The notes beneath the pieces are model-generated. The model was not told the origin of the DNA, made no database searches, and was given only the letters and a program-made list of their open reading frames with translations. A stretch of DNA of 64,000 nucleotides from Ornithodoros turicata (lineage: Eukaryota; Arthropoda; Arachnida; Ixodida; Argasidae), in NCBI RefSeq assembly GCF_037126465.1, contig NW_026999481.1:1-64000 (forward strand), read 5' to 3'. A program made the position numbers and the translations under genes. This document shows positions 1 to 8,376 of the stretch, in pieces (position 1 is the stretch's first letter; each line of letters begins with the position of its first letter).

Positions 1-389
1 ATGGGAAAGCAAACTGTCTCCTTTCACTCACATCAAGAGCTACACATTACTTCAGGAAGACATGAAATTCATCAAACCAGGTCTCAGCTTAGTCATCACT
101 CGTGGCTAACAAATATCCTCTAGCTCCTAACTCACAGTTGTAAGTAATCCCACACTGACAACCATAGATGTGGAATAATGCAATAGCTTTAGTTCATGGT
201 TCTAACATGACATTGTTCTAATATATGACAAACCATAGCTATATGGATGTAACATCTTTATTACAATTTTTTTCTGTGGGACCAGGAATAGAAGGGCAAC
301 ATCTGTTGCGGGGGTGATAACAGATGAGTTCCCTCCTACTCCCGTATGCCAACTCTGTAATTCAAAATAATAAGAACATTCTTAAAAAT
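1..389. other. Left flank of the Polinton-like element
   Basis: No gene is visible. This is the 3' flank of the leftward polymerase gene. Read on the minus strand it has an AATAAA at 257-262, about 130 bases past the polymerase stop, which fits a polyadenylation signal. No terminal inverted repeat could be matched to the right flank, so the left end of the element may lie outside the window. Confidence 0.5.
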
Positions 390-3300
390 TCAACCATAGC
401 CAAAAGGTAGCGTGTCAATTCCATCATCACAAATGAAGCGTTTCGTATCCAGTGGATTGAGGGCTATTTTTGTCACTGACACACTTTTGTTGACATTGTC
501 CTTGTGCACAATGAGGTTCTGTTTAACTTTATGCATTGTGCCCTGCTCGAGAGCATTCGTATACATAGAGAAGTGGAGTTTTTGTGCTTCACATTGTTTA
601 ACACCCTTAGCGCGATTGTACTGCTTTTTGCTGCACAGATCGAGGGCGTACAGCTTTGGCTTCAGACAACAGAAGCCAAGAATGTGATCACGAGGAAGCT
701 CATTTTTAAACTTTCCTAGTACCATCCTGTTTTTTGTCGAATAGAGTGGGTGATCAGGGTCATATCCAGAGTTGTCTAGATGCTCGTCAGCTAGTTCGTG
801 GAGTACTTTATCGTCACTCAGCATCACAATGTAAGAATCAGTGTCCATGTATAGCAGTCGTGTATCAGGGGCTACACGGAGAAGATGGTTATGATAAAAA
901 TCAAACATCTTCAGCTTAGACAATTCCAATATTGTGAAGCCCAGGTACAGCGGTTGCTTCATGCGAAGAACAGACTGACTAAATTGGAACAAGATGACGT
1001 GAGAGCTCAGAGGGCGGAACTGTTTCAAGTTTGGTTTACGTAGAAGCTTCAACACTTGCTCATCTGTTACTGTGAGGCGACAATTTACGAATTTCCTGAC
1101 TTGCATACATGTCCTGCCATATACACTATTAATCATTAGCTTTGATTGCTGTTTCTCAAATGCGTTTGTAGCTCGCTTCCGAAGTTCGTGATTGAAGTCG
1201 ACATAGGATCGCAGAAAGGGCTTTTGATTGAACTTGAGAACCCTGTGAACTTTAGTGAGACGCAACCCCAATTGCAGATACAGTTGCAAATTGCGATAGT
1301 GGAGAAAGTACCTCTCTTTATCAAATAATGTTAGCAACAGTTTTGCTTCGGTAGCTTTCTGTGGAAGATTGAACTTCTTCATGAGCGCCTTCTGATAGTC
1401 TGACAATAGCTCATAACGAACGGACATTTTTTCAGGGGCAACGGGAAGATCTCTGTGGCGTTCATGAGTTGCTCGGTCATACACTAGGTCTACCTCAAGA
1501 AAGTAACCCACAGGGCTATCATCTCGTATCTGAGCTATATCCAAGTTAACAATTTCCTCCTCAGTGAGCCACTCAAATCCTCCGTAAGGCAATGGTTCTC
1601 TCATGACTGCTCCATACAGGCCATTTACATCAATGTAGTTAATTATTTTTTTTTCTTTTTCGGGATCAAACTGTTCTGTTCCTGGCACATTCGCAGTTGC
1701 TTTTCTCAGGGAGCACTGTGTGACACCTCCTCGTAAGCCATTCTCGATGAGCAGGTACGCGTTGGGGTCGTTAATTAGTTCTAGTTCTACCTGACTCATT
1801 TTTAGTGCACAAGACATGCTTAATCCTGGAAGGGATACAAAATGAAACGGTTCAATCTTGTGCACATCGAGTGTCCACTTTCGAAAGTTCTGAAACACAT
1901 CTGCTAAAAGCAGTGTGTCTGTCAGAAGGTATAAGTCCGAATACTCTCCAAGACTCTTGAGCCGAAATTTTTCATACACATTCTGCGCGTGGTTGTAGTC
2001 TTGTTCACTTACTTCGGTTCCATTCAAAATGTTAAAGAACTTATCTCGAGGTGGTAGCGAAGGCTCATCATAGGCTTCAAAACTGGTGACAAAGTTATAA
2101 CAGAAGACCCCCTTACGAACAACCAGCTGAAAGTGTTCCTCATTTGGAAAAAACTGGCGAAGGCATTGAAAGTTGGATTCACCTTTATCACGTAGATTTT
2201 TCACCAGTGTTTCAAGGCTTGCGTTCAGAAAACTCAAACTGTCCAAGAATCGATAAGAGCCGATGTCAATTGCTTTAAATTTTTGACAGCTGGTGGCAAT
2301 CACGTTGATGTCTGACTTCTTAAGCAGATGTAAATGAGACAGGAGAAAACTCATGTCATAGTTAGCATTATGTGCAATGATTGGAATCTTGGGTGGCACT
2401 CTCAGTTTCAGGTTACACGTCTGACATAGTGTTTGTCGAAATTCTCCGCTTACATGGTCATGGTCTCGAACTTTTTGTCTTTTAGCAAAGGATTCTTTGC
2501 AGATATTACAATGAGTGGCTGCTGTATGTTGACGCTCATTCTCTTCAGTCATTTCTAGAGGTGCAAAAGCATGTATCCATCCTAAAATTTCGTCATGCAA
2601 TTTCCGCAGCAGCTCCATAAATACTGTGACACAATTAGGACCACGGAAAAGATGCTTTTGCAACACGTGTGAGTCGGATGCACGTATAACCAAAAGGCAA
2701 AATGAGGAAGGACAGTGATCCTCATACACGTTTGTTTCCTCCAAACAAGGTGACAAAACACTTTCAAAATCATATACACAGTAGAAAGGGACTTCCGACA
2801 TGAGATGTTCCCCGGCAAATGCTACCGTCTCTCCCTTCTTAGGGTAAATTGTCTTAGCAACCTTCTGATGCAAACACATCTTTAAATGATCACTGAGGAT
2901 TCTGTCTGATGAGAAGCCCATCATACACCTCTTGCAATGAAACCGTCCGCTAGGTTGAAATAATCCATTAAAATTTGTGATAAGCAGAAAATGAGAGTCG
3001 ATTAGCAACAGATCCACATGTTTCTCACGCTCGTCATCGACAACCTTGATGGGGTACAGAGATTTGTCTTCCCTTTCGTAGGCGTACACATTGATACTGA
3101 TACCATTATTTTTTTCGAATGCTTCAACCTCTTTTGGGAAAGCTACCGGGAATGTTTTCGGAAAAACATACTCAGAAATATATGGTCTGTACGAAGATGC
3201 CCTACGCCTGCGATAACCAGTAGCAGGATGCAGTGCAGCTATTACAGAGAAGGCAAAACACATGTTCTGCTCATCTTCATGCAAACCAAAGTCCACACAC

Positions 3301-3872
3301 AACAGAGAACGAAACTTATGCTTCAATTCTTGCGGTAACTCAAACTGGGCACATCCAATCAGTTGAGGCATCAAACGTCCAATGTTCATGATACAGGCAT
3401 GAATGCGAAAGAGAAAAAAACCTGAACCTTCTACTTCGAGGTTTTCCAAATTTTGTGCTATTTCAGCAGTCACTTGAGTGATAGAAGGTTCTACATCTGC
3501 CTCTGACCATACTGTCACTACTTTGGAAGGCACGAAACTAATTTCGAGCTGTAACTCATCGTCTGGCGTGTGACGACCAAGTTCCACTTTAAGCAATACA
3601 AAATAGCGCAGTGGGAAACCAAAGTGTCGTAAGACATCAGCAATGTACTGTCTGTACTCGTGAAAAAAGGTTGTAACATCATGTCCGCTAACGTCCCTGT
3701 CGTGTAAATGTAGCTCGAACCGATTAGTATAGTTTCGCAGTGTGCACAAAGTCTCACAAAAAGGAATGCAGGGGGCTTGAAGATTGTGAACATTTGCCAA
3801 GTGAATCTGAAGACCTAATGCTGTTGCATAATACTGCCGTTCGTGCTGGGAGCATAAGTGACACGTCACCAT
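390..3872 (-). CDS. Protein-primed family B DNA polymerase (Polinton/Maverick type)
   Basis: This 1160-aa protein would replicate the element. Exonuclease motifs are ExoI YDFE (367-370), ExoII with N502 and D506 (HNANYD), and ExoIII YLLTD (648-652). Polymerase motifs are A DVNGLY (748-753), B KLMINSVYG (911-919) and C MDTDSY (1009-1014), followed by LKPKLYAL (1070-1077). All catalytic acids are present. The N-terminus has a C2H2-like finger (C4, C7, H24, H29) and a second finger at 313-335. Between Exo I and II lies an endonuclease VII/HNH-like insert (C455, C458, DHDH 470-473, C483, C486). Residues 150-305, with C205 and H294, resemble a cysteine-peptidase-like fold (inference). No stop or frameshift occurs over 3.5 kb, so the copy is young or maintained. 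The ATG sits 6 bases after the upstream gene's stop. The polymerase call is firm; the element class rests on gene context. Confidence 0.95.
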   Translation of the reverse strand: MVTCHLCSQHERQYYATALGLQIHLANVHNLQAPCIPFCETLCTLRNYTNRFELHLHDRDVSGHDVTTFFHEYRQYIADVLRHFGFPLRYFVLLKVELGRHTPDDELQLEISFVPSKVVTVWSEADVEPSITQVTAEIAQNLENLEVEGSGFFLFRIHACIMNIGRLMPQLIGCAQFELPQELKHKFRSLLCVDFGLHEDEQNMCFAFSVIAALHPATGYRRRRASSYRPYISEYVFPKTFPVAFPKEVEAFEKNNGISINVYAYEREDKSLYPIKVVDDEREKHVDLLLIDSHFLLITNFNGLFQPSGRFHCKRCMMGFSSDRILSDHLKMCLHQKVAKTIYPKKGETVAFAGEHLMSEVPFYCVYDFESVLSPCLEETNVYEDHCPSSFCLLVIRASDSHVLQKHLFRGPNCVTVFMELLRKLHDEILGWIHAFAPLEMTEENERQHTAATHCNICKESFAKRQKVRDHDHVSGEFRQTLCQTCNLKLRVPPKIPIIAHNANYDMSFLLSHLHLLKKSDINVIATSCQKFKAIDIGSYRFLDSLSFLNASLETLVKNLRDKGESNFQCLRQFFPNEEHFQLVVRKGVFCYNFVTSFEAYDEPSLPPRDKFFNILNGTEVSEQDYNHAQNVYEKFRLKSLGEYSDLYLLTDTLLLADVFQNFRKWTLDVHKIEPFHFVSLPGLSMSCALKMSQVELELINDPNAYLLIENGLRGGVTQCSLRKATANVPGTEQFDPEKEKKIINYIDVNGLYGAVMREPLPYGGFEWLTEEEIVNLDIAQIRDDSPVGYFLEVDLVYDRATHERHRDLPVAPEKMSVRYELLSDYQKALMKKFNLPQKATEAKLLLTLFDKERYFLHYRNLQLYLQLGLRLTKVHRVLKFNQKPFLRSYVDFNHELRKRATNAFEKQQSKLMINSVYGRTCMQVRKFVNCRLTVTDEQVLKLLRKPNLKQFRPLSSHVILFQFSQSVLRMKQPLYLGFTILELSKLKMFDFYHNHLLRVAPDTRLLYMDTDSYIVMLSDDKVLHELADEHLDNSGYDPDHPLYSTKNRMVLGKFKNELPRDHILGFCCLKPKLYALDLCSKKQYNRAKGVKQCEAQKLHFSMYTNALEQGTMHKVKQNLIVHKDNVNKSVSVTKIALNPLDTKRFICDDGIDTLPFGYG

Positions 3873-3878
3873 ATCTCA

Positions 3879-4217
3879 TCACTTTCTCTTCGAATTGGTG
3901 AAGATAATATCTGGCGAAATGACTTTTTTACCATCTTTGGTAAACCGTTCTTTCTTCTCCATTTTGAGATTTGGAAGCAGTCGCATTTCCTCTAGCTCTT
4001 CCTCCGACAATTTTTTGAAGCGTCCAGGTAGATACACTTTCACTGGCTTGTCGTTTTCCATGCGGAGCTCCACGTATACGGCCTCGCCATACATAGTGTC
4101 AATTTTCTGAATGTCCAGCACTTCGAACTTTTCGTTTTTGGGTATGTTGCTCATTTTCTGAATTTCACCGTCACCACATTTTTTCAGTTTATCCAACTTT
4201 TCCATGACGGATGACAT
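3879..4217 (-). CDS. Small basic protein next to polymerase, possible OB-fold
   Basis: This 112-aa, lysine-rich protein lies directly upstream of, and is co-directional with, the polymerase. Six bases separate its stop from the polymerase ATG, so the two probably share one leftward transcript. The central part (about residues 28-75) has alternating beta-type segments followed by PGRFKKLSEEELEEM, and the tail is basic (NSKRK). From memory, similar small proteins accompany polymerase B in invertebrate elements. A single-stranded-DNA-binding or accessory replication role is inference; no catalytic motif is visible. An alternative start is Met5. Confidence 0.6.
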   Translation of the reverse strand: MSSVMEKLDKLKKCGDGEIQKMSNIPKNEKFEVLDIQKIDTMYGEAVYVELRMENDKPVKVYLPGRFKKLSEEELEEMRLLPNLKMEKKERFTKDGKKVISPDIIFTNSKRK

Positions 4218-4810
4218 AGCTTACTTGTGTTATGGAGGCTTCGCTGTTATGATGACAATTTGCTTTCTCCTCTTGCTGTATAGAATGAACTGAAAGAGAA
4301 GAATAGATTTGTAAACTCTTACATCTTCCACAGGAATATGTAACACACCTCCTCAGTCTGACGTTCTGAATGAAGAACCACTCTCTATGTCCGCTCTTAT
4401 ATAGCGATTGCATGCAGCTCTCTAACATGTGTGCACAGCCTTGAACGTCTACATCCTTGCAACGTTATACGTGAAGACATGTTTCAGCGTGTCCTATCTA
4501 ACTTCATTGGTCTGGTAACTAACATACCTGCGTGCACAACCTTGAATGTCTACAACCTTGAACGTGTGTACTTCGACTTTGGGCAAGCTTAGAGCACAGA
4601 CTTGTCTTTGCTTTTTGTTGTAACCTTCCATTATGGAATGCTCCTGGTCTGATAACTAACACGGCTGTGCTACAACCTTGAATGTCTACAACCTTGAAGG
4701 TCTGTATTTCAGTTTAGCCAATCTGAGAGTGATGTACAGGCTCGTCTTTGCTGTAACCTTCCTTTATGTAATGTTGTGATTTCATAGCATGCTTCATTCG
4801 TTTGCAAAAG
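4218..4810. promoter_or_regulatory. Divergent intergenic region with imperfect tandem repeats
   Basis: This gap separates the leftward and rightward gene sets and must contain both promoters. It holds three imperfect repeats built around the core ACAACCTTGAATGTCTACA, at about 4427-4457, 4537-4568 and 4669-4701. Associated blocks recur: CTGGTAACTAACA near 4512 and CTGATAACTAACA near 4648, and TTGTAACCTTCC-type strings near 4617 and 4748. The last two units are about 135 bases apart. The first real ATG of the ATPase (4811) has a good context (AAGATGG). The repeats could be transcription-factor or replication-initiator sites; which is not decidable here. Confidence 0.6.
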
Positions 4811-5440
4811 ATGGCTGAGGTTGGACCTTATAGGTTTACCACTCCGGTCTCAATGACCATATCAGGTCAAAGCCAGAGTGGAAAGACGACACTTGTTACA
4901 CGTCTAATTAAACATAGAGCTGCTGTCTTCGACAAACCATTTGATCATATATTGTACATATACTTGTACAAACAACCAATCTTTGATAATTTTCCAGAGG
5001 TAACCTTCAGTCAGGATATTCCTACTAATCTTGATACTGTAAGAAATTCTTTAATTATATTTGATGATTGCTTAGCCGACAAACAAAGGCTCAAAGAAAT
5101 CTGCAATTTTTATGTAGCTGGCTGTCACCACCTCAACTGTTCAGCTATTTTCATAACACAATATTTATTTATTAATGATCCTCTGTATAGATGCATTCAG
5201 TTTAACAGCAGTGCCTTAATTTTATGTCGTTCCGCCCGCACTGCGGACCAAATGCAAATACTTTCACGACAACTGTTTGGTCGAAAGAAAAGTGAACTAC
5301 TGCCAAGTATATATAAAGATGCTTGCAAGAAACCATATTCATACCTTGTAATTGACCTATCCCAAAACTGTTCAGACCAATTTAGGGTGTGGACTAATAT
5401 ATTTCCAGACGACCAGCGACAAATAGTATATAAAACATGA
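4811..5440 (+). CDS. A32-like (FtsK/HerA-type) packaging ATPase
   Basis: This 209-aa P-loop ATPase belongs to the group used by Polintons and related double-stranded DNA viruses to drive genome packaging. Numbered from the ATG, Walker A is GQSQSGKT (about 19-26) and Walker B is LIIFDD (about 81-86). These are followed by the C/H-rich helix and the ITQ sensor-like strand (about 107-117) typical of the family. The open frame extends three codons upstream to a TTG, but the ATG at 4811 is the better start. It overlaps the next gene by four bases (ATGA). A packaging ATPase without visible capsid genes is odd: it may have been retained for another DNA-translocation role, or the element may depend on capsids supplied in trans (inference). 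Confidence 0.85.
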   Translation: MAEVGPYRFTTPVSMTISGQSQSGKTTLVTRLIKHRAAVFDKPFDHILYIYLYKQPIFDNFPEVTFSQDIPTNLDTVRNSLIIFDDCLADKQRLKEICNFYVAGCHHLNCSAIFITQYLFINDPLYRCIQFNSSALILCRSARTADQMQILSRQLFGRKKSELLPSIYKDACKKPYSYLVIDLSQNCSDQFRVWTNIFPDDQRQIVYKT

Positions 5441-5790
5441 AACGTGTCAAGAAGAATATTCATTTCCTTCAGTTGCTTGCTGATGCAAAGTTGCCGGAGC
5501 AACGTTATTTTCTCCTGGAACATGCTACGAGAGAGCAACTAACTGCTATTCGAGAGATTTGTATGAATCTTTGTAAAGGAAACATTAAGGTAGCTCCAAG
5601 AGTGAGAAATCAGTTGCAACCTTATGCAACACCTATCCGCTTTTTGGCAAAACGAGACACTACAGGAGTGAAGAAAGTTCGAAAGGTATTGCAACAATCT
5701 GGTGGTTTTCTACAGTTCCTTTTGCCACCTTTGCTGGGTCTCCTCTCGACTTTAGGTGGAAGGGCGATAGCAAAAGCAATCGGAGTGTAG
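5437..5790 (+). CDS. Small basic protein with hydrophobic C-terminus
   Basis: This 117-aa protein begins inside the ATPase stop (ATGA). It has a basic N-terminus (MKRVKK), a helical region up to about residue 50, a very basic middle, and a C-terminal hydrophobic glycine-rich stretch (about 90-117, GGFLQFLLPPLLGLLSTLGG). Small proteins with this layout recur, from memory, as uncharacterised ORFs in invertebrate virus-like transposons. By layout alone it resembles small basic core or membrane-active virion proteins, but no assignable domain is seen. Tight coupling to the ATPase suggests a related role (inference). Confidence 0.65.
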   Translation: MKRVKKNIHFLQLLADAKLPEQRYFLLEHATREQLTAIREICMNLCKGNIKVAPRVRNQLQPYATPIRFLAKRDTTGVKKVRKVLQQSGGFLQFLLPPLLGLLSTLGGRAIAKAIGV

Positions 5791-5793
5791 TCG

Positions 5794-6396
5794 ATGCAGA
5801 AATACGAGCTTGTGCCTTACCGGGAAACCCCCATCCCACAGATATTGAAGAAAGATGAACCAGACGATATCAAAGCAAAAGAGATAATCCAATATCTTCA
5901 CTCCTTGCTACATCCCACTGTGAGTGAGAGCACACCTACACTGGGTTCAACAACAGCGAGAGAAGAGGAAACACAGACCGAGGAAAAAAGTAATACTGTC
6001 GTTGATTTCATGAGCAGTGGCTATAAAATCAGATCAGAAAACCTATTACGTCTTCTGGAACCAACGATCTCATGGGATAGGAAAACATTTCAGATAATTG
6101 TCGACGGTGAGCGAGTAGACAATACTAATATAATTGACCTCGTATACTATCTCGTGACGAAAGCAAGAAATGTTCAAAGACCACCCTATTTTGATCGGAT
6201 TTTGCCGCTATTGGTCAAGCTAAACTTACCAGCACTTATTGTGCACCCATCTCGTCTTCAAAAACATACAGCAGAGAAAACTCTGGCCACTCCTTCACCT
6301 CATTCCGTAAGTGAAGCTTCCACACCTCGACGTGCGTCACCACCGCTCACACGAGCCGCGAAGCGCGCACGACAGCTCACATGGACACCGTACTGA
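5794..6396 (+). CDS. Unknown element protein with WD-x-IDL module
   Basis: This 200-aa protein starts 3 bases after the previous stop. The N-terminal YELVP block leads into an acidic/Ser-Thr linker (residues 45-68). A compact module follows at about 72-155, containing SENLLRLLEP, WDRKTFQIIVDGERV and NIIDLVYYLV, and ending near ALIVHPSRL. The C-terminus is basic (AAKRARQ). The module is related to the next ORF (positions of D, G, V, I-L and PP match), which suggests tandem duplication. No enzyme motif is visible. It is not a recognisable capsid protein: it is too short and lacks the length for a double jelly roll. Confidence 0.65.
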   Translation: MQKYELVPYRETPIPQILKKDEPDDIKAKEIIQYLHSLLHPTVSESTPTLGSTTAREEETQTEEKSNTVVDFMSSGYKIRSENLLRLLEPTISWDRKTFQIIVDGERVDNTNIIDLVYYLVTKARNVQRPPYFDRILPLLVKLNLPALIVHPSRLQKHTAEKTLATPSPHSVSEASTPRRASPPLTRAAKRARQLTWTPY

Positions 6397-6689
6397 ACTC
6401 CGAGGAGAGAGGCTACTTCGAAGAAGAAAAAATACTGTCACACTTCCCTCCAAGACATCATAAAAAGGTATTAGCTATGCTTCAGCTGATGACAACGGTT
6501 CTGGCTTACGACGAGTACGGAAGAGTTATCTGTCACGGAAAGGTGGTGCCACACTCATCTATTGTTGAGCTTTTGAAGTACGAACTTCACAACAGGCAAC
6601 CTCCCTGGATGAGAGGAGACGTTTCAGCTACAATCAACGCTTATCTATCACTCGATGCTCTTAGAGTTTGCAGTAGGAAGAAGTACTAA
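6381..6689 (+). CDS. Short protein sharing a module with its neighbour
   Basis: This 102-aa protein overlaps the end of the previous gene by 16 bases and ends in a TAATG shared with the integrase start. Residues about 40-100 align by eye with the module of the preceding protein: AYDEYGRVICHGKVV against SWDRKTFQIIVDGERV, then SIVELLKYEL against NIIDLVYYLV, then a shared PP. It looks like a stand-alone paralogue of that module. Its function is unknown. The coding call rests on tight packing, the overlap and the paralogy, since the ORF is short. Confidence 0.6.
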   Translation: MDTVLNSEERGYFEEEKILSHFPPRHHKKVLAMLQLMTTVLAYDEYGRVICHGKVVPHSSIVELLKYELHNRQPPWMRGDVSATINAYLSLDALRVCSRKKY

Positions 6690-7706
6690 TGGCAGCCTAC
6701 TATGACCCGCAACATGTCGGCAGCTTTGGTGGAGTGCAGAGACTTGCTCGAGCCATAGGCGAAAAGAAGGACAAAGTCACTAAATTTCTGGAGACAAGTG
6801 ATGTGTACAGTTTGCATAAGGAATACAAGCGACCCACGAAGTTTCGAAAAACCATTGCACTTGGACTTCGTGAACTATTCCAGGCTGACCTAAAGGATTT
6901 GCAAAGTCTAAAGAACCAGAACGATGGTTTTCGCTATTTGCTCTTTTGTATAGATGCTTTCTCTCGGCTTCTTGCCATTGTACCTATTCGTAATAAACGA
7001 TCTCCCGAGGTTATTCGAGCTTTTAAACTTGCCTTTAAAAGAATTGGGACACCCAAGCTTTTGCACACAGATCGTGGAACAGAATTTACAAACAAGGTGG
7101 TACAACAGTTTCTGAAAGCAAGGGGGATCCGGCTCATCCATACAAATTCTCCTATGAAGGCCAGTATCGCCGCGATGTCAGCGAACAATTGTGACCACAC
7201 TGTACCGTATCTTCACATTCCAGGGTCACAAGCGATATGTGAACATTTTACCTCAAGTAGTGAAAGCTTACAACAATCGCGTACACAGATCGCTTTCTGC
7301 CAGACCAGTGGACGTAAAGAAAGAAAACGAGCACATTTTCCGAGAGAGACTGTACCCCAGCCCGGTTGGACCACCAAAAAAGCCGCGCTACAGCGTTGGA
7401 GACGTAGTGAGAATTGCAAAATACAGACATCAGCTAATAAAACGTTATTTAGGGTCATTTACGTCAGAACTCTTCGTGGTGAGAGCGATCAAGTTAGGGT
7501 ATCCTAACACGTACCTATTACGTGATCTTAAAAATGAAGACATCATTGGTGGGTTTTATGAGAGTGAAATTGTACGAGTGAGAGAGGTTCCAAAAGTAGA
7601 GAAGATCATAAAACGACGAGTTAGAAATGGGAAGCTTCAGTACTTGGTTCAGTTCACTGGCAGTCTGGACAAGAAGTGGATCGCAGAAAATTACCTTGGT
7701 TTGTAA
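6689..7706 (+). pseudogene. Retroviral-type integrase with chromodomain-like tail, frameshifted
   Basis: This is a DDE integrase of the kind Polintons use for insertion. The first frame (6689 to about 7165) gives the N-terminal GSFGGVQRLAR region and SLHK block, then catalytic D67 (FQADL) and D128 (HTDRGTEF). The third acid is expected about 35 residues later. The reading frame breaks there, at about 7160-7180. The remainder continues in another frame (a net one-base offset) to the stop at 7704-7706. It includes the YNNRVHRS end of the core, an SH3-like basic domain, and a shortened chromodomain-like end (VEKIIKRRV to WIAENYL). The first frame runs on to 7507 as out-of-frame sequence. The start overlaps the upstream stop as TAATG. 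Unless the break is a sequencing error, this copy cannot make an active integrase. Confidence 0.85.
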
Positions 7707-8293
7707 TGACCAGTCAAGACAAGTCAGCCGCCGATGACACAACATGGCCTGAGGTTGATCCTCGGCTTGATGGCGCATGGTCATCATCAGACGCAGATGA
7801 AGAGCAGCCTGTGCTAGGTAGAGATGTGTGTGGCAGATGGAGAAGAGGTTACACACACGAATTTCGGATGCAGCCTGTGTGTCGTCTCAAACACGTCTCC
7901 TACAAAGAGATATTGGAATGTGGGTTAACACAAGTAGGCAAAACTTCGCTCGTGGAAGCTTTTAAAATTGTGACGGATATGGTGTTGTTTCAAGCGCTGC
8001 CAGATCAACCTCCTGACAGGGTTACTTGGAAAACTGCAAAAACAATGTATGCCAGAGTTCACACCGCCTGTACGTTTGCCTCGGAATCACCTTTTGCCTT
8101 ACTTGCTGAATGGTCACGTCACGTGGACGAAATTTTGACATATGCTGACGAGGTTGACGCTATGCATCTTGCTGCCGAGAGTCTATGTTTCATGGAACAA
8201 GCCGAGTCTGAAGGTTGGCACTACTTAACAGGCTACATCAGCAAGCTAACACTTGACCTCTTCAAACATCGACTGGTGCACAATGGAGCATAA
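7706..8293 (+). CDS. Unknown protein downstream of integrase
   Basis: This protein is 195 aa from the ATG that overlaps the integrase stop (TAATG at 7704-7708). The frame is open upstream to 7676, but that overlap start is favoured because it repeats the junction style of the neighbours. It has an acidic N-terminus (DADEEQ), and the middle contains a string resembling GLTQVGKTSL, which is a poor P-loop and not accepted as one. The C-terminal half is helical with several Cys and His. It is not recognised. It is the last gene of the tightly packed rightward block; an AATAAA follows at 8323-8328. Confidence 0.6.
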   Translation: MTSQDKSAADDTTWPEVDPRLDGAWSSSDADEEQPVLGRDVCGRWRRGYTHEFRMQPVCRLKHVSYKEILECGLTQVGKTSLVEAFKIVTDMVLFQALPDQPPDRVTWKTAKTMYARVHTACTFASESPFALLAEWSRHVDEILTYADEVDAMHLAAESLCFMEQAESEGWHYLTGYISKLTLDLFKHRLVHNGA

Positions 8294-8322
8294 AAAAATA
8301 ATCACCGCTCATGTATCAGGGA

Positions 8323-8328
8323 AATAAA
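8323..8328 (+). terminator. Polyadenylation signal after rightward gene block
   Basis: A canonical AATAAA lies 30 bases past the stop of the last packed gene and upstream of a T/G-rich stretch. It would end the rightward transcript before the separate gene at 8377. Confidence 0.5.
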
Positions 8329-8376
8329 AATGTACATTTGTACTAAGCCCTCTCATTTCATTGTGAGTGAACAGAC

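Noticed and set aside
1..389. Left terminal inverted repeat of the Polinton-like element
   Set aside because: No convincing inverted match to 8860-10170 could be found; a weak match near 19 and 8354 is too short.
412..719. Plus-strand ORFs over the polymerase 3' end
   Set aside because: They are shadows of the strongly supported minus-strand polymerase frame.
4189..4428. 79-aa minus-strand ORF upstream of the 112-aa gene
   Set aside because: It overlaps the coding start and the promoter gap, with no domain or packing support.
7191..7706. Separate gene starting at 7191
   Set aside because: It begins with GTG and is simply the continuation of the integrase after the frameshift.
7930..7980. 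P-loop in the 195-aa protein (GLTQVGKTSL)
   Set aside because: It lacks the GxxxxGK spacing with the first glycine in place and has no Walker B, so ATPase activity is not claimed.
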